A stretch of 64,000 bases of DNA from Fen-1254 sp963769605 (lineage in GTDB: Bacteria; Bacteroidota; Ignavibacteria; UBA10030), in NCBI GenBank assembly GCA_963769605.1, contig CAVYML010000009.1, positions 248,001 to 312,000 on the forward strand, given 5' to 3'. The notes beneath the pieces were generated by a model. It was not told the DNA's origin. It did not search any database and saw only the letters and a list, made by a program, of their open reading frames with translations. Below are positions 44,877 to 54,813 of the stretch, in pieces. The translations under genes and the position numbers were made by a program. How positions within the stretch are numbered: position 1 is the first letter of the stretch; every line of letters starts with the position of its first letter.

Positions 44877-45431
44877 TCAAATGGGATTCTCATCAATATC
44901 GCTCATTTTTGTGTTGTTTTTTTTCCCCCCGACAGACACATGGTACGTGACCGCATCCCAGGCATTGTGAATGCCGATAAAAAGCAATAGTAGCGCCACT
45001 GCTCCAACCCCGAAGAGGATCTCGCTCGTATATGCGGAAGCCATGAATGCGGATAAAGTGAGCACTGTGTACGCCACCAAGGGGAGCAGGATGTGAAATA
45101 GCCAATCCTCGATCACAGGTTGATAGACAGTTTGCGCTCGCATCCGTCGAGCTATTATAACAGTCTACACCAGTCCGCCGATGCCTATAAATCCCCAAAG
45201 AACTTTGACAATGCCGATTCCGTTCCATGGAACACTTACAAGAGCTGAAAGTAACAACACCACACCGAAGTGAACAACACTCGGTGTCGCAAATGCGGCA
45301 CTCGCCTCGGCCATACGTAACCCCGGCTTTTCAGCAATGAGGGTAATCACGACGAATTGCAGCCCGATCAATGCACCAGCAGAGGAGCCGACGATAACAT
45401 AAAAGTTTTCCCATCCGGCCAATGTTGACAT
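44877..45431 (-). pseudogene. Conserved membrane protein with an in-frame TAG
   Basis: One frame of about 184 codons is broken only by TAG at 45165-45167 (…GFIGIGGLV-stop-TVIIARRMR…). It has about four membrane helices, beginning GWENFYVIVGSSAGALIGLQ, a start typical of a conserved bacterial membrane protein of unknown function. A Tyr codon would fit at the stop. Both halves look coding. Confidence 0.6.
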
Positions 45432-45467
45432 GATTCTAAATTGCTTTCGCTCAATTGAAAATTAGTG

Positions 45468-46046
45468 TTAAGAATTCGGTTTGTTTATGCCCAGATTTTC
45501 ACGGACAAACTTTTCAGGAGATTGTATGATTGTCGCAATGAATGTTGCCAGACTTTTTTGCGAAATGACAGATCCTTTTTCCGGTTCGCCTTTTCTTGTT
45601 ATTTCGTAATCTACTTCATCCTCATTGGTAAACCAAGTTGGTCTCAATATGGTGTATTCAAGTTTTGACGCTTCAATCACATCGGCGGCTTCACGATAAG
45701 GAATTAATACTGATTTTAATGGAGTTTTGTATATACCAATTGAACAAATAAAGATTATTCTTTTTACCCCTTTATCCAGCATAGCTTGGACAATAATTTT
45801 TGCCATATTTCCCAAATCACCTGCTAGATTTGCATAGACAATCTCTTGCCCTGTTATGGCTTCCTTAAGTTGCTTAAGATTCAAAACGTTGCCTTCAACG
45901 ATACGGCATTTGGAAATATCACTATTTCTCAAATTCTTTTTATTTCGGACAAACAGCGTCAAATTGATATCATCGTCGTTTACTAAGATATCAATAACAC
46001 GTTTGGCGATAGTGCCGTTGGCACCCAAAATGATTGCGTTTTTCAT
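45468..46046 (-). CDS. NAD(P)-binding atypical SDR / NmrA-like protein
   Basis: The 192-residue protein has an N-terminal Rossmann motif GANGTIAKRVIDIL, then VEGNVLNLKQL and YTILRPTWF, as in atypical short-chain reductases (NAD-dependent epimerase/NmrA type). Its start overlaps the stop of the upstream SDR gene by 4 bp. Confidence 0.85.
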   Translation of the reverse strand: MKNAIILGANGTIAKRVIDILVNDDDINLTLFVRNKKNLRNSDISKCRIVEGNVLNLKQLKEAITGQEIVYANLAGDLGNMAKIIVQAMLDKGVKRIIFICSIGIYKTPLKSVLIPYREAADVIEASKLEYTILRPTWFTNEDEVDYEITRKGEPEKGSVISQKSLATFIATIIQSPEKFVRENLGINKPNS

Positions 46047-46897
46047 TTTATTTTAGGCTGTTGAAGCCCGCCATACCAGTAGGCGGCGGTGACGCCACCG
46101 TCGATCAAGAAGTCGCCTCCGGTGATGAACTCGCCGTCGGGCCCCATGAGAAGTGCTGCAAGCGAAGCCACCTCATCCGGCGTGCCACTACGCCCAGCCG
46201 GAGACTGCTCTATCATGTTTCGGTATGCTTCGCCGCGTGGACCCGTCAGCTCGTCATTAGCGAGAGGTGTCATGATGATACCTGGACTGATTGTGTTGAG
46301 CCGTGCGCCACGCTTACCCCAACGTACTGCCTCCGCCATTACGCGCAATGAATTCCCGCGCTTGGCGATTTGGTAAGCGTTGAGCGGATCCGTGACTTTA
46401 TCGGGCTGAAGCATCGGAAGGGCAAGCAATTCGTCGACAGGTGTAGTTGCTAGTGCTTTGTCCTGCTCAGGCGTCAATGCTGGAAGACGGTGTCCCGACA
46501 TTGAGGAGATAACGATGCCGGCTCCCCCAGGTGCTATCACTGCGCCAAACTCTTCGAGCACGAGGGCAGTTCCATATAGATCAACATGGAGGACCGTGGC
46601 TGGTGCTGCCTGAGAAGCCGAAACGCCACCTGCATGGATAACGCCAGTAATAGGGCCAATCTCTGTAGCGGTTTCAACGAGTGAGTGGACTGACTTACGA
46701 GAGGACATCTCAACGATCGCGGTACTCGCTTCGAAACCTGCGTCGCGGAATGACTGTGCGGCCGCGTCAGCGCTTTCTTGATGTCGAGTAGCCAATACGA
46801 TATGCTTGCCTGCACCAACTCGTCTCGCGATCGCCTGACCAATTACTCCTGCTCCAACTACAACAATGACATTTTTTGTACTGGGTTTGTGATTCAT
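46043..46897 (-). CDS. SDR-family oxidoreductase
   Basis: From MNHKPSTKN (46897) the protein has 284 residues. The longer frame to 46972 overlaps the preceding gene and is less likely. It has the Rossmann motif GAGVIGQAIARRV, NAG-equivalent IHAGGVS, YQIAKRGN (catalytic Tyr-x-x-x-Lys) and the end GGDFLIDGGVTA. Base composition is somewhat richer in G+C than its neighbours, a hint of transfer. Confidence 0.88.
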   Translation of the reverse strand: MNHKPSTKNVIVVVGAGVIGQAIARRVGAGKHIVLATRHQESADAAAQSFRDAGFEASTAIVEMSSRKSVHSLVETATEIGPITGVIHAGGVSASQAAPATVLHVDLYGTALVLEEFGAVIAPGGAGIVISSMSGHRLPALTPEQDKALATTPVDELLALPMLQPDKVTDPLNAYQIAKRGNSLRVMAEAVRWGKRGARLNTISPGIIMTPLANDELTGPRGEAYRNMIEQSPAGRSGTPDEVASLAALLMGPDGEFITGGDFLIDGGVTAAYWYGGLQQPKIK

Positions 46898-46946
46898 AAA
46901 TTTATCTTTTATTAAGCGATTAATTAAGTATGTCTGTTCTTGGTTA

Positions 46947-47996
46947 TTAAGTCGTGAGTGAAGCCATATCAATTACAAAACGATAATGCACATCACCTCT
47001 CTGCAAGCGGTCAAAGGTTTCGTTGATTTGTTGAATTTTTATTAATTCAATATCGGCTGTAATATTGTGTTTGGCACAGAAGTCTAACATTTCCTGGGTT
47101 TCAGCAATGCCACCAATGTTCGAACCTGAAAAACTGTGGCGTCCCGAAACAACACTGAAAGCATTTACTTCGAGTGGTTTCGGCGGCAATCCTACTAATA
47201 CCACGCTACCATCATGTCTCAGAAGATTAAGGTATGTATTAACATCGTGTTTGGCCGAAACAGTATCAATAATGAAATGCATTTTGCGGACATAGTGTTT
47301 CATTTGTTCAGCGTCGGTAGATAGTACAGCTTCATCTGCTCCCAGGCGTTTTGCATCTTCAACTTTAGAAGGCGATGTTGTGAACACAACCACATGGGCT
47401 CCCATGGCTTTGGCTATTTTAATTGCCACATGCCCTAAACCTCCTATACCTAAAATACCAACCATTTTACCGAGACCGGCCTGCCAGTGTTTCAAAGGTG
47501 AATACACGGTAATACCGGCACAAAGCAAAGGTGCAGCCGACGCCAAATCGAGTGTTTCGGGTATATGTAGCACATATTTTTCATTGGCTACATAGGTTTC
47601 AGAAAAGCCGCCATAAGTAGCGCCCCCTAAATACTTATCCGGACTATTGAACGAAAAGGTTACTTCTTCAATGCAAAATTGTTCCAAATCGTCCTTGCAG
47701 TTTTCACATTTGCCGCATGAATCAATTATGCACCCGATACCTGCGAGATCTCCAACCTTGAACATTTTGACATGCTCACCAACCTTGGTTACCTTTCCCA
47801 CAATCTCATGACCGGGAACTATGGGAAACGTTGCCCCTCCAAATTCATTTTTAATCTGATGTAAATCTGAATGGCAAATACCGCAGTAAAGGATTTCCAT
47901 TTTCACGTCGTTTGGTAAGAGTTCTCTACGCTTAATATTCATTGAATGCAAAGGCGCATCCGCAGCCTCTGTTCCGTATGCTTTTATATTTTTCAT
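46947..47996 (-). CDS. Zinc-dependent alcohol dehydrogenase (cinnamyl-alcohol/YahK type)
   Basis: The 349-residue MDR protein has catalytic zinc ligands in YCGICHSDLH and PGHEIVGKV, structural zinc cysteines in CGKCENCKDDLEQFC, and Rossmann GIGGLGHVAIKIAK. It reduces aldehydes with NADPH. It lies in the oxidoreductase run between CMD and SDR genes. A relic of a second copy is at 56740-56806. Confidence 0.93.
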   Translation of the reverse strand: MKNIKAYGTEAADAPLHSMNIKRRELLPNDVKMEILYCGICHSDLHQIKNEFGGATFPIVPGHEIVGKVTKVGEHVKMFKVGDLAGIGCIIDSCGKCENCKDDLEQFCIEEVTFSFNSPDKYLGGATYGGFSETYVANEKYVLHIPETLDLASAAPLLCAGITVYSPLKHWQAGLGKMVGILGIGGLGHVAIKIAKAMGAHVVVFTTSPSKVEDAKRLGADEAVLSTDAEQMKHYVRKMHFIIDTVSAKHDVNTYLNLLRHDGSVVLVGLPPKPLEVNAFSVVSGRHSFSGSNIGGIAETQEMLDFCAKHNITADIELIKIQQINETFDRLQRGDVHYRFVIDMASLTT

Positions 47997-48022
47997 TTTC
48001 TATCCTAACCAACAATTGTTTT

Positions 48023-48787
48023 TTAGTCTGGCATTACTTCGTTTAAACATTTAATTGCATTTAAAGTTCTTGGATATCCAATATAAGGCAACAATTGCGT
48101 AACCACGCTCAGCAGTAGTTCTTTATTGTTTCCAACATTTACATTGCCTTGAATATGTCCTTTCACTTGAGGGTCGACTCCACCCAACGATATAAGCATG
48201 GCGAACGTAAGAAGTTCTCTTGTTTTTATATCAAGCCCGTTTCTGGTTATGTAATCTCCAAAACAATTTGCCGATAAATATTTTTGGATATGAAGTTGAT
48301 TTTTAGGTGACTCGTCATACATCTTATCAATCATTTCCCCGAAAATTTCTTTTTGCACTTTTAATCCCTTTGCATACCGGGTCTGAGGTGTGGTTGTAGA
48401 TTGATCTTCTAATGGTAGCTTTATTCCATTGCTCTGCAACACTTCATTTGTTACGTGGATAAAATCCAGAACTTTTGCAATACCCACATACGGTACGGAC
48501 TGATAAACAATTTCTTTGATTTCAATCGGTGTTACACCGATATTCAGAGCGGCACCAAGCATAACTTTATATTCGCTTAGTGCCTGGCCTGCAATGGTCG
48601 ATCCGAGAATCATCATGACCCTTGTTCTCGTATCTAAGTTTCCGTGGCCAATGACTTCATCAAATGCGAAGTTATCAAATACTTCGATCAACTCCGGGTT
48701 TGTTGTTTGCAATGTCGATTGGTGATGCGGGAACAATTCCTTGTGATTCCTAATTGCAGCTTCGGTTAGATTTACTTTCTTAGACAT
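48023..48787 (-). CDS. Carboxymuconolactone decarboxylase-family protein
   Basis: The 254-residue protein is a tandem of two CMD domains (GHGNLDTRTRVMMILGSTIAG, LNIGVTPIEIKEIVYQSVPY; TRELLTFAMLISLGGVDPQV). It lacks the CxxC of AhpD peroxidases, so it is closer to decarboxylase-type members. Its real substrate is unknown. It shares strand and spacing with the cupin gene. Confidence 0.88.
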   Translation of the reverse strand: MSKKVNLTEAAIRNHKELFPHHQSTLQTTNPELIEVFDNFAFDEVIGHGNLDTRTRVMMILGSTIAGQALSEYKVMLGAALNIGVTPIEIKEIVYQSVPYVGIAKVLDFIHVTNEVLQSNGIKLPLEDQSTTTPQTRYAKGLKVQKEIFGEMIDKMYDESPKNQLHIQKYLSANCFGDYITRNGLDIKTRELLTFAMLISLGGVDPQVKGHIQGNVNVGNNKELLLSVVTQLLPYIGYPRTLNAIKCLNEVMPD

Positions 48788-48793
48788 AGAACC

Positions 48794-49207
48794 TCATTTC
48801 TGAACACACTTATATTCTTCGTCGGTCACAGGTGACAACCATTTCACAGCTCCTTGCTTCGTGTTGTTGGTAACAACGATATGGGTGAGACTGCTGTCGT
48901 GCGCTGCCCCATGCCAATGTTCGACGTGAGACGGAATAACAACGACATCGCCTTTCGTGAGTAGCCGTGCTTGTTTCCCTCTTTCCTGATAATAGCCTTT
49001 GCCATCGGTTACGAGTAGAATTTGTCCGGCCGGATGTGTATGCCAGTTGTTCCTAGAGCCCGGCTTGAAGACGACATTCCCTATTGCATAACTTCCCGTT
49101 TCATCCTGCGGCACCAGCATATTCAACCATGCAGTCCCGGTGAAGTAATCAGGGGATGTCTTTTCACCTTTCGGGAAAATGGCATTTTGATTTTCTGAAG
49201 TATTCAT
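48794..49207 (-). CDS. Cupin-domain protein
   Basis: The 137-residue protein is a single cupin barrel with metal-ligand motif NWHTHPAGQILLVTDG and second motif PSHVEHWHGA. Such proteins accompany CMD and AKR genes in stress operons. The function (isomerase or binding) is not established. It is only 6 bp upstream of the CMD gene. Confidence 0.88.
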   Translation of the reverse strand: MNTSENQNAIFPKGEKTSPDYFTGTAWLNMLVPQDETGSYAIGNVVFKPGSRNNWHTHPAGQILLVTDGKGYYQERGKQARLLTKGDVVVIPSHVEHWHGAAHDSSLTHIVVTNNTKQGAVKWLSPVTDEEYKCVQK

Positions 49208-49223
49208 AACAATTCTTTTCTTT

Positions 49224-50207
49224 TTATAGTCCTGTTCTTTTTTCCAGCTCTTCCGGATAGCGGTCGCCGACTACTTTGATTTGTTCAAGTGCCAGTTTAA
49301 TCTCTCTCAATTCCTCTGAAGTCAATGTAACGTTTGCAGCTCCGATGTTTTCTTCAAGACGATTCAGCTTTGTTGTTCCGGGAATCGGCACGATCCATGG
49401 TTTTTGCGCCAACAGCCAGGAGAGTGCAATTTGACCGGGCGTTGCATGTTTTTGTTCTGCCGCCTTCTTCAGGAGATCCACTAAGACCTGATTCGCTTCA
49501 AGCGCCTCGGGAGTAAACCGGGGAACGATATTGCGAAAATCTGATTTACCGAATTTAGAATCTTTATTAATACTTCCCGTAAGGAAACCTTTACCCAAAG
49601 GACTAAACGTTACGAACCCGATGCCGAGTTCCTCCAGAGTTGGTATCAATTCTTCTTCCGGGCGTCTCCACCAGAGAGAATATTCGCTTTGAATAGCGGT
49701 CAAAGGCTGTACAGCGTGTGCGCGGCGAATGGTCTTCACGCCCGCCTCGGATAGTCCCCAATATTTTATTTTTCCTTCGCGGATCAAATCTTTTATAGCG
49801 CCTGCTACATCTTCTATGGGTACAGTAGTATCTACACGATGCTGATAATACAGGTCAATGAAATCGGTATTCAGGCGTTTGAGCGAACCCTCTACGGATT
49901 TTCGGATTTGCTCGGGACGGCTATCCTGCACCTGTTTACCGTCCTGCATTTTAATACCGAATTTCGTGGCAATCACTACTTTGTTGCGGTAGGGAGCTAA
50001 CGCTTCACCCAACAGTTCTTCATTGGTAAACGGTCCATACATTTCGGCAGTGTCGAAAAGTATCACACCATCTTCAACAGCTTTTTGAATCAAAGAGATC
50101 ATTTCTTTTTTGCCGGGTATCTCGCCATAAGCGTAACTCATACCCATGCAGCCAAGCCCGAGAGCAGAAACTTCCAATCCGTTCTTTCCTAATTTGCGTT
50201 TTTGCAT
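49224..50207 (-). CDS. Aldo/keto reductase, copy 1
   Basis: The 327-residue TIM-barrel NADPH reductase of the YhdN/IolS type has a tetrad in LFDTAEMYGPFTNEE, VIATKFG and YYQHRVD, with SEYSLWWRRPEEE and PIPGTTKLNRLEENI downstream. AAGGAG precedes the ATG. It is nearly identical in plan to 57883-58866. The upstream sequence 50274-50310 is conserved with that copy. Confidence 0.93.
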   Translation of the reverse strand: MQKRKLGKNGLEVSALGLGCMGMSYAYGEIPGKKEMISLIQKAVEDGVILFDTAEMYGPFTNEELLGEALAPYRNKVVIATKFGIKMQDGKQVQDSRPEQIRKSVEGSLKRLNTDFIDLYYQHRVDTTVPIEDVAGAIKDLIREGKIKYWGLSEAGVKTIRRAHAVQPLTAIQSEYSLWWRRPEEELIPTLEELGIGFVTFSPLGKGFLTGSINKDSKFGKSDFRNIVPRFTPEALEANQVLVDLLKKAAEQKHATPGQIALSWLLAQKPWIVPIPGTTKLNRLEENIGAANVTLTSEELREIKLALEQIKVVGDRYPEELEKRTGL

Positions 50208-50273
50208 TTCTTCTCCTTATATTAAATATCCGCTAAACTTATGATACTAATATAAAGAAACAACGCTGAGAGG

Positions 50274-50310
50274 ACGTATACAAAAGGCGGGATTATAGAT
50301 ACGTTTTACG
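50274..50310 (-). promoter_or_regulatory. Conserved element upstream of AKR copy 1
   Basis: GTATACAAAAGGCGGGAT … GATACGTTTTACG is almost the same as 58943-58979 at the same distance from the other AKR gene. It may be an AraC-type binding site. Confidence 0.5.
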
Positions 50311-50416
50311 CATTCCAATTGATAGTCAATCTTGTGCAATTGCGTTTTTTATTGAAAATCGGCGAATGGAGCTTCTATTACTAGGCTGAGTTCGGATGAG
50401 TTCGTCCCCCCGCTAC

Positions 50417-50451
50417 AAAATCAAAATCCCCTTTATGGGGATTTTGATTTT
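50417..50451. terminator. Bidirectional hairpin terminator
   Basis: AAAATCAAAATCCCC and GGGGATTTTGATTTT form a perfect 15-bp stem around a 5-base loop, with T-rich flanks on both strands. It separates the ABC-2 operon from the AKR cluster. Confidence 0.75.
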
Positions 50452-50554
50452 ATAAGTGCATTGGAATAGTTGCTTTCCCTCTTGATTCCGTCACATGAAA
50501 TGTGACAGAAGAAATCCCGCTACTTTAGGAGTAATAATATTCACGTTTGCCCAT

Positions 50555-51310
50555 TTAAACAATCTTTAAAATGTTTTTCTTGAACATCAGGAGGGCAATG
50601 AAATTCAAAAAAGTTCCAATACCAATTAAAACAAAAACTCTTGATAAGAATGTCATATCTGTTAATGGAAGAAGTCTCCAGAAGATGTCATAAAAACCCT
50701 GAACCCCCCAATAATTAACTGTAAAGACAGAAATCTTCTGCATAAATTCAGGCATTATAAATAGAGGAATCATACTGCCTCCGATGCCACTCATGACAAG
50801 AACAATGAGCTTTGAAAGTCCCTGAACCTGTTGGCGTGATTTGGAAAATGAGGCAAGAAATATACCAAAGCTGGAACAGGCATATGCTGTTACAAAGATC
50901 ATGAGCACAAGAGAAGGAAAATGACGCAGAATGACCAAGCCAAAAACCAGCCAGGCGTAAACAAATATGATTGACAGTTGAGCAATGGAAATGATATTTG
51001 CAAATATCATTTTGCCATAGAGGATATTGTTAGGATGCATGGGCGAGCACAGTAATTTCTTTAACATACCTTCCTGCTTTTCTTCCAATAGACTTTCTCC
51101 TATCTCTGCAACTGAAAATAAGAGCATAAAGATTGCAGTACCTGCCACAGAGTGTACAAGACCTGGTGAATTATCTCCGTTGGTTTTATCAATTTCTCCG
51201 AAAACAGAAGCAAACAGGGTAATAATGATAATGGGCAATATAAAAGTCATCAACATATCACGCTTGTTACTGGAAAATAATTTCAAATCTTTCTTTACTA
51301 GTTTTATCAT
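50555..51310 (-). CDS. ABC-2 type permease
   Basis: The 251-residue protein has six membrane helices with the ABC-2 pattern (KRDMLMTFILPIIIITLFAS; EEKQEGMLKKLLCSPM; GIGGSMIPLFIMPEFMQ). Its start overlaps the stop of the ATPase gene by 4 bp, so the two form one exporter, probably for a drug, lipid or peptide. Confidence 0.9.
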   Translation of the reverse strand: MIKLVKKDLKLFSSNKRDMLMTFILPIIIITLFASVFGEIDKTNGDNSPGLVHSVAGTAIFMLLFSVAEIGESLLEEKQEGMLKKLLCSPMHPNNILYGKMIFANIISIAQLSIIFVYAWLVFGLVILRHFPSLVLMIFVTAYACSSFGIFLASFSKSRQQVQGLSKLIVLVMSGIGGSMIPLFIMPEFMQKISVFTVNYWGVQGFYDIFWRLLPLTDMTFLSRVFVLIGIGTFLNFIALLMFKKNILKIV

Positions 51311-52233
51311 TTGTCTCTCAATTGTTTACCGGTTAAACTTAAAAATATAGTTTCAAGGTTTATTTTTCGGATATCAATATGCCTGATGTCAAGACCGACT
51401 TCACTGCACTTTAGTATTATTTTCGATAAAGCAACCTGAATATTCATGGAATAAAAATGTATTGTATCGTCGAAACGCTGGAGATCTTTCCACTCATTTG
51501 CGATTATATTGAAGCACTCATCCGAAAGATTCGTAAAGGAAATTACAACGGTTTCTTTCATTGAACCCGATGTCCTTAATTCATCCAATGTTCCTTGCGC
51601 AATGATTTCTCCGTTGTCAATAATTCCGATACGATCGCACAATCGTTCAGCCTCTTCCATATAATGAGTGGTATAAACAATTGTCATTCCTTCTTTATGC
51701 AGCTTTTCCACAACTTCAAAAATCAAATTCCGGCTCTGAGGGTCAATACCCACGGTGGGTTCATCCATAAACAGGACTTTAGGCCTGTGAAGCAATGCAG
51801 AAGCGATATTAATTCTGCGTTTCATTCCACCGGAATAGGTTCTCACTTTATCATTTTTCCTGTCGGTCAGTCCGAGCAGGTTTACTATTTCATCAATACG
51901 CGCTAATAATTCCGGTTTCGGAACATTATATAAGCCTCCCCAAAATAGTAAGTTATCATAAGCCGAGAGCTCATTGTAAAGGGCTATTTCCTGTGTAACA
52001 ATGCCAATGTTCTTCTTACATTCCAGGGGATTCATTTTCAAATCATATCCGCCAATACTTACTTCTCCTTCATTTGGTTCTATCAGTGTGCTCATGATGG
52101 ATATCGTGGTTGTTTTACCTGCACCATTGGGTCCCAACAATCCATAACACTCCCCTTGCGGAATGTTGAATGAAATACCTTTTAACGCTTCAATGGTATC
52201 GAATGTTTTTCTAAGATTTGATACATTAATCAT
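51307..52233 (-). CDS. ABC-2 exporter ATP-binding protein
   Basis: The 308-residue protein has Walker A GPNGAGKTT, signature YSGGMKRRINIA, Walker B VLFMDEP and switch YTTHYMEEAERLC, plus a DrrA/CcmA-like C-terminal extension. It pairs with the permease at 50555. Confidence 0.93.
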   Translation of the reverse strand: MINVSNLRKTFDTIEALKGISFNIPQGECYGLLGPNGAGKTTTISIMSTLIEPNEGEVSIGGYDLKMNPLECKKNIGIVTQEIALYNELSAYDNLLFWGGLYNVPKPELLARIDEIVNLLGLTDRKNDKVRTYSGGMKRRINIASALLHRPKVLFMDEPTVGIDPQSRNLIFEVVEKLHKEGMTIVYTTHYMEEAERLCDRIGIIDNGEIIAQGTLDELRTSGSMKETVVISFTNLSDECFNIIANEWKDLQRFDDTIHFYSMNIQVALSKIILKCSEVGLDIRHIDIRKINLETIFLSLTGKQLRDK

Positions 52234-52249
52234 GTGGGTCTTTTATATA

Positions 52250-53140
52250 TTATTTATCTTTTACTATCCTGAAACTAAGACCTGTACCTCTATTTCCTGG
52301 AGGATCACCTGCTCGACATGCAGACCGGCACCTCCATCCAGGAAGCCAAAAGCCTCCACCACGTTCGACTTTGATTTCACCTGTTTCCGGTCCTTTTGGA
52401 TTCATTTTTTCATTTATGTTGTACGCACCATACCAATCGTTGGTCCATTCAATCATATTACCATGCATATCATATAAACCAAAATTATTTGGTGCAAAAT
52501 TACCAACAGTTATTGGTTTCTTCCTATTTATTCCCTTTTCGCAATTTGAATAAGGTTCATCGCCATTAAAATTTGCTTGATCAGTTGTGATGCAGTTACC
52601 TGTATAAAAAGGAGTGGTGCTCTTTGCCCGGGCTGCATATTCAAATTCTGCTTCAGTTGGCAGCCTGCAACTCATCCATTCGGCAAATGCAGTGGCATCG
52701 TACCAACTTACTTGTGTCACTGGCATTTTATCATCCCCATACGGTCCATACCAGGGCATTCTTCTTCCTGTCGCTTTGCAAAATAAATTGTATTGTTCAA
52801 CAGTTACGCAATATTTACTCATTTTAAAAGCGCTCAGTGTAACCTGATGCTGTATCTCGTCATCTTTTCTTCCCATTTCTGTTGCAGGGCTTCCCATCAT
52901 GAATATTCCATCTGGTATATCAACAAATTCAATATCCGGGTTATTTTTTGAAGTATTTTTAACTTTCGGATCGTTCTCTGATTTTTTTGTATCAAAATCA
53001 TGAGATAACAATGAAGAGACATCGAATACAAATGTTTTTGTAATTTGAATTTGGGGTGTATTGTCATAAATCTCTTGTAACTTCGAAAGATTTTCAGCGT
53101 TGAACGATTTCATTAATGTGCTGATCCTGTTTAGGATTTC
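52250..53140 (-). pseudogene. FGE/SUMF1-domain half of a gene split by the IS1634-type element
   Basis: The domain runs from IEFVDIPDGIFMMGSPATE through KYCVTVEQYNLFCKATG, VTQVSWYDATAFAEWMS, LPTEAEFEYAARA, GNMIEWTNDW to RGGGFWLPGWRCRSACR. ATG 53113 (287 residues) allows a free-standing product without a signal peptide. The frame is open upstream to the element at 53147. With the IS and one TATTTG removed it joins the transglutaminase-like frame (…DDQ-I-EILNRIS…) into a 574-residue secreted protein. Confidence 0.78.
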
Positions 53141-53146
53141 TATTTG

Positions 53147-54813
53147 CCTGACTTTCAGGTCAAAATATACACTATAATTTCAAAAGTTTTTTATTTACAC
53201 GTTTCAAAATTAGTTCCTGCTTCTTCGTTAACGCTACAATACGAGATAATTGAAAATTCTTTTTTGCGTCACGTAAATACACCTTATACATCGACGATAA
53301 CTCTTCAAGTGCTTCTTCGGCCGACATAGGAATCTTGCGGAGATGGAACTCTAATAATGATAATAGTAAATATGAAAGATAACAAATAAACACATGCGCC
53401 GTCACCCTGTTGTACAACCAATGACGAATCGGCTGTAAGTTCACAATACCTTTAAGCGTTTTAAATGATCGCTCAATGACATTCTTGTCAAAATATATTT
53501 TGATAAAATCTTCTTTTGTCAATTCTCTTGTTGCAAAAAGACACGAAAATCCGTCGAACTCTTCGGCTTGAGCAACGACATCGGTGAGTATTTCTCCCTT
53601 GTTATCAAAATATTTTTCTAATCCCGGTTTGATGGTTTTCTTTTGACGCAATAGCTCTTTTGCGTTTTGTATCTCATCATACCGCGACTCTTGGAGTTCT
53701 TGTTTTTGAGCATTATTAAAACAGACTGCCAATATCCCGTGGATATCATCAATTGTATAGGGAATGCAGCAAACATAAAAATTACTTTTTTTCAACTGGA
53801 CACGATTTCCTATGTTGACGAAATTCTTCTTCTCTCTTAGAGCGCGAACTGTTGCCGCAAGTGTGCCTCTAATCGGTAATCCGCACAGCGTATCCCAGCT
53901 AAGTGCCTTAATATCCTTGAGGTTACGGGCAGATGAAATACCTCGATCATATACGAATATGCCGCCATTGATGTTATATCGACGAAAATCAGTAACGAAA
54001 TCCTGAAACATCCGTGTATCGTGAATATTGCCATCCAAGACCTTGTGACAGATCGGGATGCTTTCTTTCCTGGTAACGGCTAATCCAACTTGGATGAGAG
54101 GATGCCCGGGTTGTCCGTCCTTGGAATGGCCGAGTTTACCGAGTGGACATTTGTTTCCATACAAGTATGTGTTGGTAACATCATAGACAATACCTGTCAC
54201 TGGTAAATGATAATGCTTAAGAACTTTTTCAAAGATTGTCCGTTGAATATCATGAGCCTGAAGATCGTCGATTGAGTCCATTGCCGAATAGAGCCGATCT
54301 TTCGTGAGTGCATCATGAGAAAGGATTAATGGTAAGTCTGTACGTTCATACCATTGCGTCATTTTATTGACACTCTTAAAATCCAGGCAATGCGCATACA
54401 CCATCGACAAGATTTCTTTCCCATATTCTCCAAGCATCGACTCTAAATCGATGCCTTTCGCAAGTGAATCCAGAACAAGAAGCGGTCCATAGAGCTTGAT
54501 TTCTGTAACTTCAAAATTAGAAATTGATGACGCTAAAATTACTTTTTCATCGATCTCTTTACCAATGTAACGAATGTGCTTTTGGACGCAATGTCCTTCG
54601 ATCCATTGGTTTTCGACTTCAGCAAGATATGTTTTGCCACCGTGCTTTATTTTTCTTATGAAACTCATAGTGTATATAATATACACTATCCAAATATCAA
54701 TGTCAAGTATTATTTACTGATAAAGAACGATAATATGCCTGATTTTAGAGGTGATTTTTGCATTTTGCTCTTTTTAGACCTTTTCTAGTGTATACATCAA
54801 GCTGAAAGTCAGG
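53147..54813. mobile_element. IS1634-type insertion sequence (1,667 bp)
   Basis: TATTTG duplications flank it at 53141-53146 and 54814-54819. Both ends read inward CCTGACTTTCAG, followed after a few bases by TATACACTA. It holds one intact transposase gene. Precise removal rejoins the flanking reading frames. Confidence 0.92.
53172..54668 (-). CDS. IS1634-family transposase
   Basis: From MSFIRKIKHGGKTYLAEVEN (54668) the protein has 498 residues; the longer frame to 54686 adds six. It has the DDE motifs GIVYDVTNTYLYG, GGIFVYDRGISS and KNVIERSFKTLKG, with the IS1634-type N-terminus that reads KHIRYIGK. Intact, so possibly still active. Confidence 0.9.
   Translation of the reverse strand: MSFIRKIKHGGKTYLAEVENQWIEGHCVQKHIRYIGKEIDEKVILASSISNFEVTEIKLYGPLLVLDSLAKGIDLESMLGEYGKEILSMVYAHCLDFKSVNKMTQWYERTDLPLILSHDALTKDRLYSAMDSIDDLQAHDIQRTIFEKVLKHYHLPVTGIVYDVTNTYLYGNKCPLGKLGHSKDGQPGHPLIQVGLAVTRKESIPICHKVLDGNIHDTRMFQDFVTDFRRYNINGGIFVYDRGISSARNLKDIKALSWDTLCGLPIRGTLAATVRALREKKNFVNIGNRVQLKKSNFYVCCIPYTIDDIHGILAVCFNNAQKQELQESRYDEIQNAKELLRQKKTIKPGLEKYFDNKGEILTDVVAQAEEFDGFSCLFATRELTKEDFIKIYFDKNVIERSFKTLKGIVNLQPIRHWLYNRVTAHVFICYLSYLLLSLLEFHLRKIPMSAEEALEELSSMYKVYLRDAKKNFQLSRIVALTKKQELILKRVNKKLLKL

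Larger units (their letters stand above)
50208..50554. other. Intergenic region: promoter of AKR copy 1, dispersed unit and terminator
   Basis: 50274-50310 is the conserved upstream element. 50355-50420 resembles 18292-18352. The hairpin at 50417-50451 follows. No gene is present. Confidence 0.6.

Noticed and set aside
31325..45167. TAG or TGA read as sense codons (stop recoding)
   Set aside because: TAG and TGA close other complete genes in the window, and only isolated cases occur in frame, so mutation or sequence error is simpler.
52250..53113. A conventional complete FGE-like gene starting at 53113
   Set aside because: It has no signal peptide, and the frame continues upstream into the IS1634 target duplication, rejoining the transglutaminase frame on excision. 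Residual expression from 53113 remains possible.
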